Below the pieces are notes generated by a model. It ran no database searches. It was not told the origin of the DNA and saw only the letters and a list, made by a program, of their open reading frames with translations. 9,438 nucleotides of DNA, taken from Bacillota bacterium (GTDB lineage Bacteria > Bacillota > Limnochordia > Darwinibacteriales > DTU012). Numbering within the stretch: the stretch's first letter is position 1; every line of letters begins with the position of its first letter. The translations under genes were made by a program, and so were the position numbers. The stretch covers positions 1-9,438 of the forward strand of contig JAAYLQ010000025.1 of the NCBI GenBank assembly GCA_012521805.1. Direction: 5' to 3'. Of the stretch, positions 1 to 7,328 are shown piece by piece.

Positions 1-3000
1 CCGAATCAAAGATAACGATTATGTTTACCGGTTCGGGTGGGATTGGCATCGCCGAGAGCTTAGCTGTGGGATTCACTCAAGAAGTAATCGCCTCCACTCA
101 AGCGATTGAACGATTTTATCCCCAGACGGACGTTGTGATCGAATTGGGAGGAGAAGATGCCAAGATTACTTTCTTTAAAGATGGTCTTGACCAGCGCATG
201 AATGGCATTTGTGCTGGCGGCACTGGGGCATTTATCGACCAGATGGCATCTTTACTGAAAACAGATGCAGCTGGCTTAAATGAGCTGGCCAAAAACTACA
301 AAATCATCTATCCAATTGCAGCTAGATGCGGTGTTTTTGCCAAAACTGACGTGCAGCCCCTTTTAAACGAAGGAGCTGCTAAAGAAGATATTGCTGCGTC
401 AGTATTAAACGCAGTAGTGATCCAAACAATCACTAATCTGGCGTGCGGCCGCCCGATCCGAGGCAATGTCGCTTTCCTAGGTGGGCCTTTGTATTTCCTG
501 TCTGAACTGCGCAGGCATTTTATCAGGGTACTCAATTTAAAATCCGACCAAGTAATTCTGCCTGACCATCCCCAGCTGTTTATTGCTTTAGGTGCGGCTT
601 TAGCATCCATTGGCACTGAACCGGTTGCTTTTGCCGAGCTGATCAGCAGAATTGAAAATCTGGATGCAGAATCTTTAAAGGAAACACCAAGATTGAGGCC
701 GCTCTTTGCTGATGAACAGGAATGGACTGATTTTAAGATGCGGCATGATCAAAATAAAGTTGCCAGACAAGATTTAGCGGGATATGCTGGAAAGTGCTTT
801 TTAGGCATTGATGTCGGATCCACCACTACTAAATTGGCTTTAATTGGAGAAGATGGCGCACTGCTTCACACCTATTACAGCAAGAACCAAGGGGATCCTT
901 TAAAAACTACTGTGAGTGCTTTAAGAGAGCTGTATCAAGCAATGCCTAACGCAGCGCAAATTGTCAATGCGGCGGTAACCGGGTATGGTGAAGGGCTTAT
1001 TCAAGCAGCCCTAAAAGTGGATATCGGGGAGATTGAGACAGTAGCCCACTATAAAGCGGCTGAGTTTTTCTGTCCCGGCGTTGATTTTATCTTGGATATC
1101 GGCGGCCAGGACATGAAGTGCATGCGTGTTAAGGATGGCGTGATTGAACAGATCATGCTTAACGAAGCCTGTTCATCAGGCTGTGGTTCGTTTTTAGAAA
1201 CCTTCGCTGAATCTCTCAATATGGGTGTTGAGGAGTTTGCCCAAGAAGCATTGTTTGCACCGAACCCGGTTGATTTGGGCTCCCGCTGCACCGTGTTTAT
1301 GAATTCGCGCGTAAAACAAGCGCAGAAAGAAGGAGCATCAGTAGGGGAAATTTCTGCAGGTTTGTCATATTCGGTAATAAAAAATGCTTTGTTTAAAGTT
1401 ATTAAACTAAAAAACAGCGAGGAGCTGGGCAATAAAATTGTGGTCCAGGGTGGAACCTTTGCCAATAATGCGGTGCTCAGAGCCTTTGAACTGCTGGCCG
1501 AGCGGGAAGTGATTCGGCCAGATATTTCCGGAATAATGGGTGCCTTTGGAGCTGCGCTGCTTGCAAGGGAGAGATTCCAGCCGGAACACCAAACCAGCTT
1601 GTTAACATCTGAGCAGCTCGAGCACTTATCGGTCACTACTCGCCATACCAGATGTAAACGGTGCGGGAATAATTGTCTGCTGACCATTAATGATTTTGGT
1701 GGTAATGACCGATATATATCAGGAAATAGATGTGAGCGGGGACTTGGCAGAGAAAGCTCTGGGTCCGAGCTGCCAAATATATACCGCTACAAATATGAAA
1801 GGCTGTTTCAGTATCAACCTCTTGCAGAAAGCGATGCCCAAAGAGGGGTTATCGGGATTCCCCGAGTGCTGAATATCTATGAAAATTATCCATTTTGGTT
1901 TACTTTTTTCACTGAGTTAGGATTTGCTGTAAAGCTGTCTTCCCGGTCCAGCAAAGCTATCTACGAAAAAGGAATCGAAACCATGCCGTCTGAAACTGTT
2001 TGTTTCCCGGCAAAATTAAGTCATGGTCATATTGTTGATTTGGTGGAGCAGGGAGTGGACACGATCTTTCTGCCCTGCTTAACCCACGAACAAAAGGAGC
2101 AGCCGCAGGCGGATGACCATTTTAACTGTCCGATTGTAACATCCTATCCAGAAGTATTAAGCAAAAATGTTGTCTTACTCCGGGACAAGCAGGTCAAAAT
2201 GCTTCATCCGTTTCTGCCTTTTGATCATAAAAAGCGGTTAACCCAGCGGTTGTGGGAGGAGCTGAGGGATTACCAAATTCCCTATGGAGAAATCGCTCAG
2301 GCTGTAGACCGGGCATGGCAGGAGCAGGAGCACTTCCGCCGCGATATCCAGGCCAAAGGTGAGGAAGCTCTAGCTTGGGCCAATGAGAATCAGAGATTTG
2401 CCATAGTATTGGCCGGCAGACCGTACCATATCGATCCGGCAATCAACCATGGAATTCCGGAACTGATCAATCAGCTGGGAATGGCGGTATTAACTGAAGA
2501 CTCGGTAGCCCATCTTGGCAGTGTGGAGCGGCCTTTGCGGGTTGTGGATCAGTGGGCCTACCATTCCCGCCTGTATGCAGCGGCAGCTTTTACAGCGGAA
2601 GAGGATCTCGTTGAGCTGGTGCAGTTGAATTCGTTTGGATGCGGATTGGATGCAGTCACTACTGACCAGGTTCAAGAGATTCTGGAGCAGCACAGCAAGC
2701 TGTATACGGTATTAAAGATTGATGAAGGCCACAACCTTGGGGCTGCTAGAATTCGGCTTCGCTCCCTCAAAGCTGCCCTAACCGAAAGACAGCGAAAAGG
2801 ATACCAGCGGAAAAAGGGTGAAGCCAAGTATAAAAGAAGTCTCTTTACTAAAGACATGAAGGAAAGGCACACTATTCTCGCCCCTAATATGGCACCAATC
2901 CATTTTGAACTCTTAGAACAAGCTTTCGCTCTGTCGGGGTATCAGATTGTAGTGTGTCCTGCAATTGATTATGAAGCTGTTGATGAGGGACTGAAATATG

Positions 3001-4064
3001 TCAATAACGATGCGTGCTACCCGGCAATTATAGCTATCGGTCAGTTGGTCGCTGCTTTAAAATCAGGTAAGTACGATCCGGATAATACATCGGTTTTGAT
3101 TACCCAAACGGGCGGAGGCTGCCGGGCTACAAACTACATTGGGTTTTTGCGGAAAGCCTTGGTTGATGCTGGTTTTCCACATGTACCTGTTATCAGTTTA
3201 AACCCCAAAGGATTGGAAAAAAATCCCGGCTTTAAAATAACACCGGCACTGCTGCACCGGGGAATGATGAGCCTGGTTTATGGTGACCTGCTGATGAAGG
3301 TTCTCCATCGGGTACGTCCCTATGAGAAGGTGGCAGGCTCTGCCAATAAGCTCTATCACAAATGGATGGAACGTTGTAAAAATGCCCTCAACAGCTTGTC
3401 GGTGAAAAAATTCCGCCAAACTGTGTTAGAGATCATTCGTGATTTCGAAGCATTTGAAATCACTGATGAGGAAAAGCCAAAAGTCGGGATTGTGGGAGAA
3501 ATCTTGGTGAAATACCATCCTACTGCTAATAATGATGTGGTGCGCCTAGTTGAAGACGAAGGTGCTGAGGCAGTAGTCCCCGATCTCCTCGATTTTTTTA
3601 TGTATTCAGCGTTTGGCTTGGATTATCGAGCGCAGTATCTTTCCGGCAGTAAAATTGAACAAGCTGCTTCCAGATTTGTAATCAAAGTAATGGAGCTGTA
3701 CCGCACTACTTATCGCAATGCTTTAAAAACCAGTAAACGCTTTTTCCCACCTCATCCGATTTACGAAACAGCAGATGCTGCTAAAAAGATTCTTTCCCTT
3801 GGACATCAGACCGGTGAGGGTTGGCTCCTAACCGGTGAGATGGTTCAGTTAATTGAACAGGGCGTGGAAAACATTATCTGCATGCAGCCGTTTGCTTGTC
3901 TGCCGAATCATGTTACCGGGAAAGGGATGATGCGCGAGCTAAAGCGGGTGTACCCAAACAGTAATATAGTAGCAGTTGATTACGATCCCGGTGCTAGCGA
4001 AATTAATCAGTTAAACCGGATCAAACTGATGCTGTCAGCAGCAGTGAAGAAGCTGACAGGTTAA
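1..4064 (+). CDS. Fused acyl-CoA dehydratase activase / dehydratase-like protein (BcrA/BadF/HgdC family, DUF2229), 5' end cut by window edge
   Basis: The frame is open to the left edge (first full codon at base 3), and the ATG at base 21 falls mid-domain, so the true start and roughly 80-100 residues are missing. Numbering from that ATG, residues 1-215 are the rest of a first ASKHA ATPase domain (ELGGED at 41-46, Cys64, Cys103). Residues 258-520 are a complete second one (GIDVGSTTTK from 262, DIGGQD at 359-364, Cys384, Cys423). A cysteine linker follows (Cys545, 548, 552, 571), then a DUF2229 region (about 600-900; Cys661, 686, 703) and a dehydratase-like C-terminal region (about 930-1330; Cys979, 999, 1034, 1287, 1293). 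Relatives use ATP hydrolysis to push low-potential electrons onto Fe-S enzymes such as 2-hydroxyglutaryl-CoA dehydratase. The substrate of this fused class is unknown to me. The gene ends in tandem TAATAA stops. Family assignment is firm; function is inferred. Confidence 0.93.
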   Translation, partial: ESKITIMFTGSGGIGIAESLAVGFTQEVIASTQAIERFYPQTDVVIELGGEDAKITFFKDGLDQRMNGICAGGTGAFIDQMASLLKTDAAGLNELAKNYKIIYPIAARCGVFAKTDVQPLLNEGAAKEDIAASVLNAVVIQTITNLACGRPIRGNVAFLGGPLYFLSELRRHFIRVLNLKSDQVILPDHPQLFIALGAALASIGTEPVAFAELISRIENLDAESLKETPRLRPLFADEQEWTDFKMRHDQNKVARQDLAGYAGKCFLGIDVGSTTTKLALIGEDGALLHTYYSKNQGDPLKTTVSALRELYQAMPNAAQIVNAAVTGYGEGLIQAALKVDIGEIETVAHYKAAEFFCPGVDFILDIGGQDMKCMRVKDGVIEQIMLNEACSSGCGSFLETFAESLNMGVEEFAQEALFAPNPVDLGSRCTVFMNSRVKQAQKEGASVGEISAGLSYSVIKNALFKVIKLKNSEELGNKIVVQGGTFANNAVLRAFELLAEREVIRPDISGIMGAFGAALLARERFQPEHQTSLLTSEQLEHLSVTTRHTRCKRCGNNCLLTINDFGGNDRYISGNRCERGLGRESSGSELPNIYRYKYERLFQYQPLAESDAQRGVIGIPRVLNIYENYPFWFTFFTELGFAVKLSSRSSKAIYEKGIETMPSETVCFPAKLSHGHIVDLVEQGVDTIFLPCLTHEQKEQPQADDHFNCPIVTSYPEVLSKNVVLLRDKQVKMLHPFLPFDHKKRLTQRLWEELRDYQIPYGEIAQAVDRAWQEQEHFRRDIQAKGEEALAWANENQRFAIVLAGRPYHIDPAINHGIPELINQLGMAVLTEDSVAHLGSVERPLRVVDQWAYHSRLYAAAAFTAEEDLVELVQLNSFGCGLDAVTTDQVQEILEQHSKLYTVLKIDEGHNLGAARIRLRSLKAALTERQRKGYQRKKGEAKYKRSLFTKDMKERHTILAPNMAPIHFELLEQAFALSGYQIVVCPAIDYEAVDEGLKYVNNDACYPAIIAIGQLVAALKSGKYDPDNTSVLITQTGGGCRATNYIGFLRKALVDAGFPHVPVISLNPKGLEKNPGFKITPALLHRGMMSLVYGDLLMKVLHRVRPYEKVAGSANKLYHKWMERCKNALNSLSVKKFRQTVLEIIRDFEAFEITDEEKPKVGIVGEILVKYHPTANNDVVRLVEDEGAEAVVPDLLDFFMYSAFGLDYRAQYLSGSKIEQAASRFVIKVMELYRTTYRNALKTSKRFFPPHPIYETADAAKKILSLGHQTGEGWLLTGEMVQLIEQGVENIICMQPFACLPNHVTGKGMMRELKRVYPNSNIVAVDYDPGASEINQLNRIKLMLSAAVKKLTG

Positions 4065-4091
4065 TAAAAAATTCCATTGGAGGAATCTTTC

Positions 4092-4772
4092 ATGAAGCAG
4101 GCGGATCAACACAAAAGTGCCTACAGCAGCAAATTTGTTTATTTGGCGATCAGAGCGGCTTTGATTTTGGCAATTCTCTCGATTCTAATCAATACTTATG
4201 TCTTGTGGAACGTATATCATAAGCGCGACAGCGGAGAAGACCCCGCTGTAGAAGCGGTTGCTGCCCTTGGAGGAGATCTCAGCAGCCGTCTGACCGGTAT
4301 CGAGCAGCGCTTAGTAACGCTTGAACTCAAAATTCAAGCGCTGCCACAGGACGAAGTTGATTTGACCGAGTTTATCGCTGCATTAGCCCAAATCAACGAC
4401 TTAGAAGTTCAGTTAAATGAATTGACTGCGGCAGTATCCAAGCAGCAGGAGCAGTCAGATATGTTAGCAGCAGTGATTTTCGAACTGCAGCAGTCGATTA
4501 CTACGATGCATGCTGCGCTTCTGGCAGAACTAGCTGAACTAGAAGTGGTGATTGTTGAGAGATTAGAGAGCTTGGGCGAACAAAAGGCTGCTGGTGCAGA
4601 GCAGGGAACTGCTGTTTTTACGATCCGCAGGGGTGACTCGATTTGGGCATTGGCATCCCATATAGAAAACCCACCCAGTCAAGAGCTGATCGATCGCATC
4701 ATCGAGGTTAACAAGATTGACGATCCAAGAAAACTGCAGATCGGACAGGTAATAGTTATTCCCGGGAGCTAG
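4092..4772 (+). CDS. Membrane-anchored coiled-coil protein with C-terminal LysM domain
   Basis: The protein has 226 residues. ATG at 4092 is chosen because GGAGGA at 4079-4084 lies 7 bases upstream; a TTG at 4077 in the same frame would sit inside or ahead of that site. Residues about 16-40 form one hydrophobic helix, flanked by Lys/Arg/His and followed by an acidic stretch, which suggests a cytoplasmic N-terminus and an external C-terminus. Residues about 55-160 are rich in Leu, Ala, Glu and Gln in heptad-like spacing, so probably a coiled coil. Residues about 174-224 are a single LysM domain (RRGDSIW at 179-185, then INxIDDPRKLQIGQ-type ending at VIPGS), expected to bind peptidoglycan or chitin-like glycans. 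There is no cysteine and no catalytic domain. It follows the giant activase gene by 27 bases with no clear terminator between, so probably shares its transcript. The general layout recalls YneA-like LysM anchors, but orthology is not claimed. Confidence 0.85.
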   Translation: MKQADQHKSAYSSKFVYLAIRAALILAILSILINTYVLWNVYHKRDSGEDPAVEAVAALGGDLSSRLTGIEQRLVTLELKIQALPQDEVDLTEFIAALAQINDLEVQLNELTAAVSKQQEQSDMLAAVIFELQQSITTMHAALLAELAELEVVIVERLESLGEQKAAGAEQGTAVFTIRRGDSIWALASHIENPPSQELIDRIIEVNKIDDPRKLQIGQVIVIPGS

Positions 4773-4791
4773 CCGCTGAGGCTAGCTCTTT
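4766..4791 (+). terminator. Hairpin overlapping the LysM gene stop codon
   Basis: A perfect 9-bp stem (GAGCTAGCC at 4766-4774 with GGCTAGCTC at 4780-4788) closes a 5-base loop. The TAG stop at 4770-4772 is inside the left arm. Only a short T run (4789-4791) follows before GGCGG, so termination may be partial. The position, between the activase-LysM pair and the PHP gene, fits a transcript end. Confidence 0.5.
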
Positions 4792-4822
4792 GGCGGATCT
4801 GCAGGCCATCCTTCCTGATTAA

Positions 4823-4831
4823 TGCTATACT
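4823..4831 (+). promoter_or_regulatory. Candidate extended -10 promoter of the PHP gene
   Basis: TGCTATACT matches the extended -10 pattern (TGn then TATAAT with one mismatch). No good TTGACA-like -35 lies 16-18 bases upstream, which extended -10 promoters can tolerate. Transcription would start near 4838, leaving a leader of about 34 bases that contains an AAGGAG ribosome binding site at 4859-4864. The preceding hairpin at 4766-4791 makes an independent promoter here plausible. Confidence 0.4.
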
Positions 4832-4871
4832 TGAAAGGACTGTTTAAACTTGTGCAGCAAGGAGTAATGCT

Positions 4872-5561
4872 ATGAAATTATATAAATACGATCTTCATGT
4901 TCACACCAGCAGCGTCAGTCCCTGTGCCCATGTTGCGGCAGAGGAGGTAGTCAAGCTGTATCAGCAAGCAGGCTATCAGGGGGTAGTGATCACTGATCAT
5001 TTCTGCGAGCAGTTCTTTGAATCGCTGCCGGCATCCTCGTGGAGGGATAAGGTACGGCAGTATTTAGCCGGATATTTAGCTGCCCGCGAAGCAGGAGAAA
5101 AACTGGGCGTGGATGTTCTGCTCGGTATTGAAATCAGACTGGCGGGTAGTGCCAACGAATACCTGGTGTATGGGGTGACTGAGGAGTTTTTGCTGGCCCA
5201 CCCCCAGCTGTACAATCTACAATTAGCTGAGCTGTATCAGCTGACTAAAGCTAATGGGATGCTGCTTTATCAAGCGCACCCATTCCGTCCCTATATCGAG
5301 AGGGCAGATCCCAAGCTGCTCGATGGTGTAGAGGTGTTTAACGGCAATCCACGGCATCAGTCCCAAAATCACTTGGCTTTGGCTTTTGCCGACACACACG
5401 GATTGTTAAAGATTTCGGGATCCGATTTCCATCAGGTTGTTGATCTTGGTATCGGTGGTGTAGTGCTGCGGGACAGGGCAGCGAGCAGCCAGGATTTAGT
5501 AGAAATCCTCGCAGCTGATCAGATCGAACAGTTGATTACTAATCCGCTGCCGGAAGTTTAG
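4872..5561 (+). CDS. PHP-domain metal-dependent phosphoesterase, substrate unknown
   Basis: The protein has 229 residues, and the ATG lies 7 bases after AAGGAG (4859-4864). The PHP metal-site signature is complete. DLHVHT supplies His9 and His11, TDH supplies Asp42 and His43, GIE supplies Glu87, QAHP supplies His136, and SGSDFH supplies Asp185 and His187, with EVFNGN (154-159) before the last motif. The PHP fold usually binds two or three metal ions and cleaves phosphoester bonds, as in histidinol phosphatase, polymerase proofreading domains and the RNase AM/YciV group. The protein is one compact domain with no signal peptide or membrane segment, so it is probably cytoplasmic. It lacks recognisable add-on domains, and the neighbouring genes give no substrate. 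The TSSVSPCAH stretch after the first motif marks it as one of the short uncharacterised PHP proteins rather than HisK or a polymerase domain. Confidence 0.88.
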   Translation: MKLYKYDLHVHTSSVSPCAHVAAEEVVKLYQQAGYQGVVITDHFCEQFFESLPASSWRDKVRQYLAGYLAAREAGEKLGVDVLLGIEIRLAGSANEYLVYGVTEEFLLAHPQLYNLQLAELYQLTKANGMLLYQAHPFRPYIERADPKLLDGVEVFNGNPRHQSQNHLALAFADTHGLLKISGSDFHQVVDLGIGGVVLRDRAASSQDLVEILAADQIEQLITNPLPEV

Positions 5562-5580
5562 TCTAACTTTCCGGCTTTTT
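5549..5580 (+). terminator. Rho-independent terminator of the PHP gene
   Basis: GCCGGAAGTT (5549-5558) pairs with AACTTTCCGGC (5565-5575), giving 10 base pairs with one bulged T. The loop is 6 bases and contains the PHP stop codon TAG (5559-5561). Five T residues (5576-5580) follow directly. This is the best-formed terminator in the window and separates the PHP gene from araB. Confidence 0.82.
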
Positions 5581-5609
5581 GGCAGGAAACCGAGTTGCGA
5601 TTGCTGAAA

Positions 5610-5617
5610 TGTATAAT
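5610..5617 (+). promoter_or_regulatory. Candidate promoter -10 upstream of araB
   Basis: TGTATAAT contains a perfect TATAAT hexamer (5612-5617), about 40 bases before the araB ATG. The expected -35 position (around 5588-5595) reads AAACCGAG and does not resemble TTGACA, so the promoter may be weak or need an activator. I see no convincing AraR-type operator or catabolite-response element in the 95-base gap. The leader would be about 33 bases and carries AAGGAG at 5643-5648. Confidence 0.42.
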
Positions 5618-5656
5618 GCGGTGATTAATATCATTTTATTGTAAGGAGCGGAAAGA

Positions 5657-7315
5657 ATGGATAAATATGTAATTGGTGTCGATTTTGGAACCGACTCAGT
5701 TCGTGCTTTAGTTGTGAATACACGTACAGGCAAAGAGGAAGCATCAGCAGTCTCGTACTATAAAAGATGGGCCCAGGGTTTATACTGCGATCCTGCAAAC
5801 AACCAATTCAGACAGCATCCCCTAGATTATATCGAAAGTCTGCAGGAATGCATTACAGGTGCACTAGCCCAGCTGCCCAAAGAAGTAGCTGATCACGTTG
5901 TGGGAATAGGAATTGATACAACCGGATCCACACCATGTGCTGTAGATCAGACCGGTACGCCATTGGCACTGCTGCCAGAATTCAGTGAGAATCCAAACGC
6001 CATGTTTATTCTCTGGAAGGACCATACTGCAGTTCAAGAAGCGGCTGAAATTAATGATTACGCATGGAATCATTCGTCCATCGATTATACAAAGTATGTT
6101 GGCGGTATTTACTCTTCAGAATGGTTCTGGGCTAAGATTCTCCACATCTACCGCCAAGATCCTCAGGTCAGAGAAGCAGCCTATTCCTGGGTTGAGCACT
6201 GCGACTGGATGCCAGCTCTGTTGGCGGGTGTGAAGTCAGTGGAGGAGATTAAACGCAGTCGCTGTGCAGCTGGTCACAAGGCGATGTGGCATCCTGAGTG
6301 GAATGGACTGCCGAGTGAAGAATTCTTCACTGCCATCGATCCGATAATGGCTGGTGTAACTAAAAATATGTACACAGAAACCTATCCAGCAGACGAGCTG
6401 GCTGGTGTTTTATGCGAGGAATGGGCAGAGAAATTAGGATTGAAGCCAGGTATTGCTATTGCAGTAGGTGCCTTTGATGCCCATATGGGTGCGGTTGGCG
6501 GCGGTGTAACAGATCGAGCTTTAGTTAAGATTATGGGTACCTCCACTTGTGATATTATGGTTGCTTCTTACGATGTGATGCAGGATAAATTGGTGCGCGG
6601 TATCTGCGGGCAGGTGGATGGATCAGTCATTCCAGGCATGGTTGGCTTAGAAGCTGGTCAATCTGCTTTCGGAGATGTTTTCGCTTGGTTCAGAAATGTG
6701 CTGCTCTGGCCGCTGGTGAATGCTGTCGAAGGAACAGTTTCGCCAGAAGTGGTTGAACAGATTTCTGATCAAATTTTGCCGCGCTTGACTGAAGCGGCCG
6801 AAGCTCTGTCGGTTGAAGATACCCAGGTTATCGCTTTAGACTGGCTGAACGGCAGACGCACTCCAGACGCAGATCAAGCTTTAAAAGGCGCTTTACTTGG
6901 TTTAAACTTGGGCTCAGATGCACCGAGATTGTTTAGAGCGTTAGTGGAAGCGACCGCCTTTGGTGCCAAAGCTGTAATTGACCGCTTTGTTGAAGAAGGC
7001 GTTGAAATTGATGAAGTGATCGCTCTAGGTGGAATTCCGAAGAAAAATCCTTTTGTGATGCAGGTAGCTGCTGATGTATTCAACATGCCGATTAAAGTTA
7101 CCGAATCAGATCAAACTTGTGCTTTGGGAGCTGCCATGTTTGCTGCAGTAGCTGCAAAGGTTTATCCGAATATCCACGAAGCGCAAAAGCAGATGGGAAC
7201 TAGATTCAGCGAAACTTATCTGCCCAGGCCTGAACAGGCAGCTAAGTATCAGGAAAAATACCGCAAATACTTAGCAATTGGCGGCTTGCTTGAAGATACT
7301 TTAAGAAATTTATAA
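5657..7315 (+). CDS. araB: Ribulokinase (L-ribulokinase)
   Basis: This is a 552-residue FGGY-family sugar kinase, close to the usual length of about 560 for AraB. It phosphorylates L-ribulose with ATP to L-ribulose 5-phosphate in the cytoplasm. The N-terminal phosphate motif GVDFGTDSVR is at 7-16 and GIDTTGSTP at 84-92. WKDH is at 120-123 and the EHCDW sugar-site region at 180-184. The catalytic-base motif GAFDAHMG is at 271-278 (Asp274) and the GTST phosphate loop at 294-297. The C-terminal GGIPKKNP adenosine-site motif is at 458-465, followed by ESDQTCALGAA. GTDSVR and GGIPKKNP are more typical of AraB than of xylulokinase or glycerol kinase. AAGGAG at 5643-5648 lies 8 bases before the ATG. 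araD follows after 13 bases, so the two form an operon. Regulation is not evident from the promoter region. Confidence 0.95.
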   Translation: MDKYVIGVDFGTDSVRALVVNTRTGKEEASAVSYYKRWAQGLYCDPANNQFRQHPLDYIESLQECITGALAQLPKEVADHVVGIGIDTTGSTPCAVDQTGTPLALLPEFSENPNAMFILWKDHTAVQEAAEINDYAWNHSSIDYTKYVGGIYSSEWFWAKILHIYRQDPQVREAAYSWVEHCDWMPALLAGVKSVEEIKRSRCAAGHKAMWHPEWNGLPSEEFFTAIDPIMAGVTKNMYTETYPADELAGVLCEEWAEKLGLKPGIAIAVGAFDAHMGAVGGGVTDRALVKIMGTSTCDIMVASYDVMQDKLVRGICGQVDGSVIPGMVGLEAGQSAFGDVFAWFRNVLLWPLVNAVEGTVSPEVVEQISDQILPRLTEAAEALSVEDTQVIALDWLNGRRTPDADQALKGALLGLNLGSDAPRLFRALVEATAFGAKAVIDRFVEEGVEIDEVIALGGIPKKNPFVMQVAADVFNMPIKVTESDQTCALGAAMFAAVAAKVYPNIHEAQKQMGTRFSETYLPRPEQAAKYQEKYRKYLAIGGLLEDTLRNL

Positions 7316-7328
7316 GGATGGATGTTGG

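Noticed and set aside
21..23. ATG as the start of the giant activase gene
   Set aside because: The frame stays open to the left edge (E-S-K-I-T-I precedes the Met), there is no ribosome binding site, and the first ATPase domain would lack its N-terminal nucleotide-binding motif.
1049..1687. Long minus-strand open frame of 212 codons inside the activase gene
   Set aside because: It lies antisense to a clearly conserved coding region, and its translation is rich in Ser/Pro with no recognisable domain.
4032..4059. 8-bp inverted repeat (CTGTCAGC / GCTGACAG) at the end of the activase gene
   Set aside because: It has a 12-base loop and is followed by A-rich rather than T-rich sequence, so there is no terminator support; it may be chance within coding sequence.
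4077..4079. TTG as an upstream start for the LysM protein
   Set aside because: It overlaps the GGAGGA ribosome binding site that is well spaced for ATG 4092.
5585..5598. Possible catabolite-response element upstream of araB
   Set aside because: Only the central AANCG part fits; there are three mismatches at conserved positions of the consensus.
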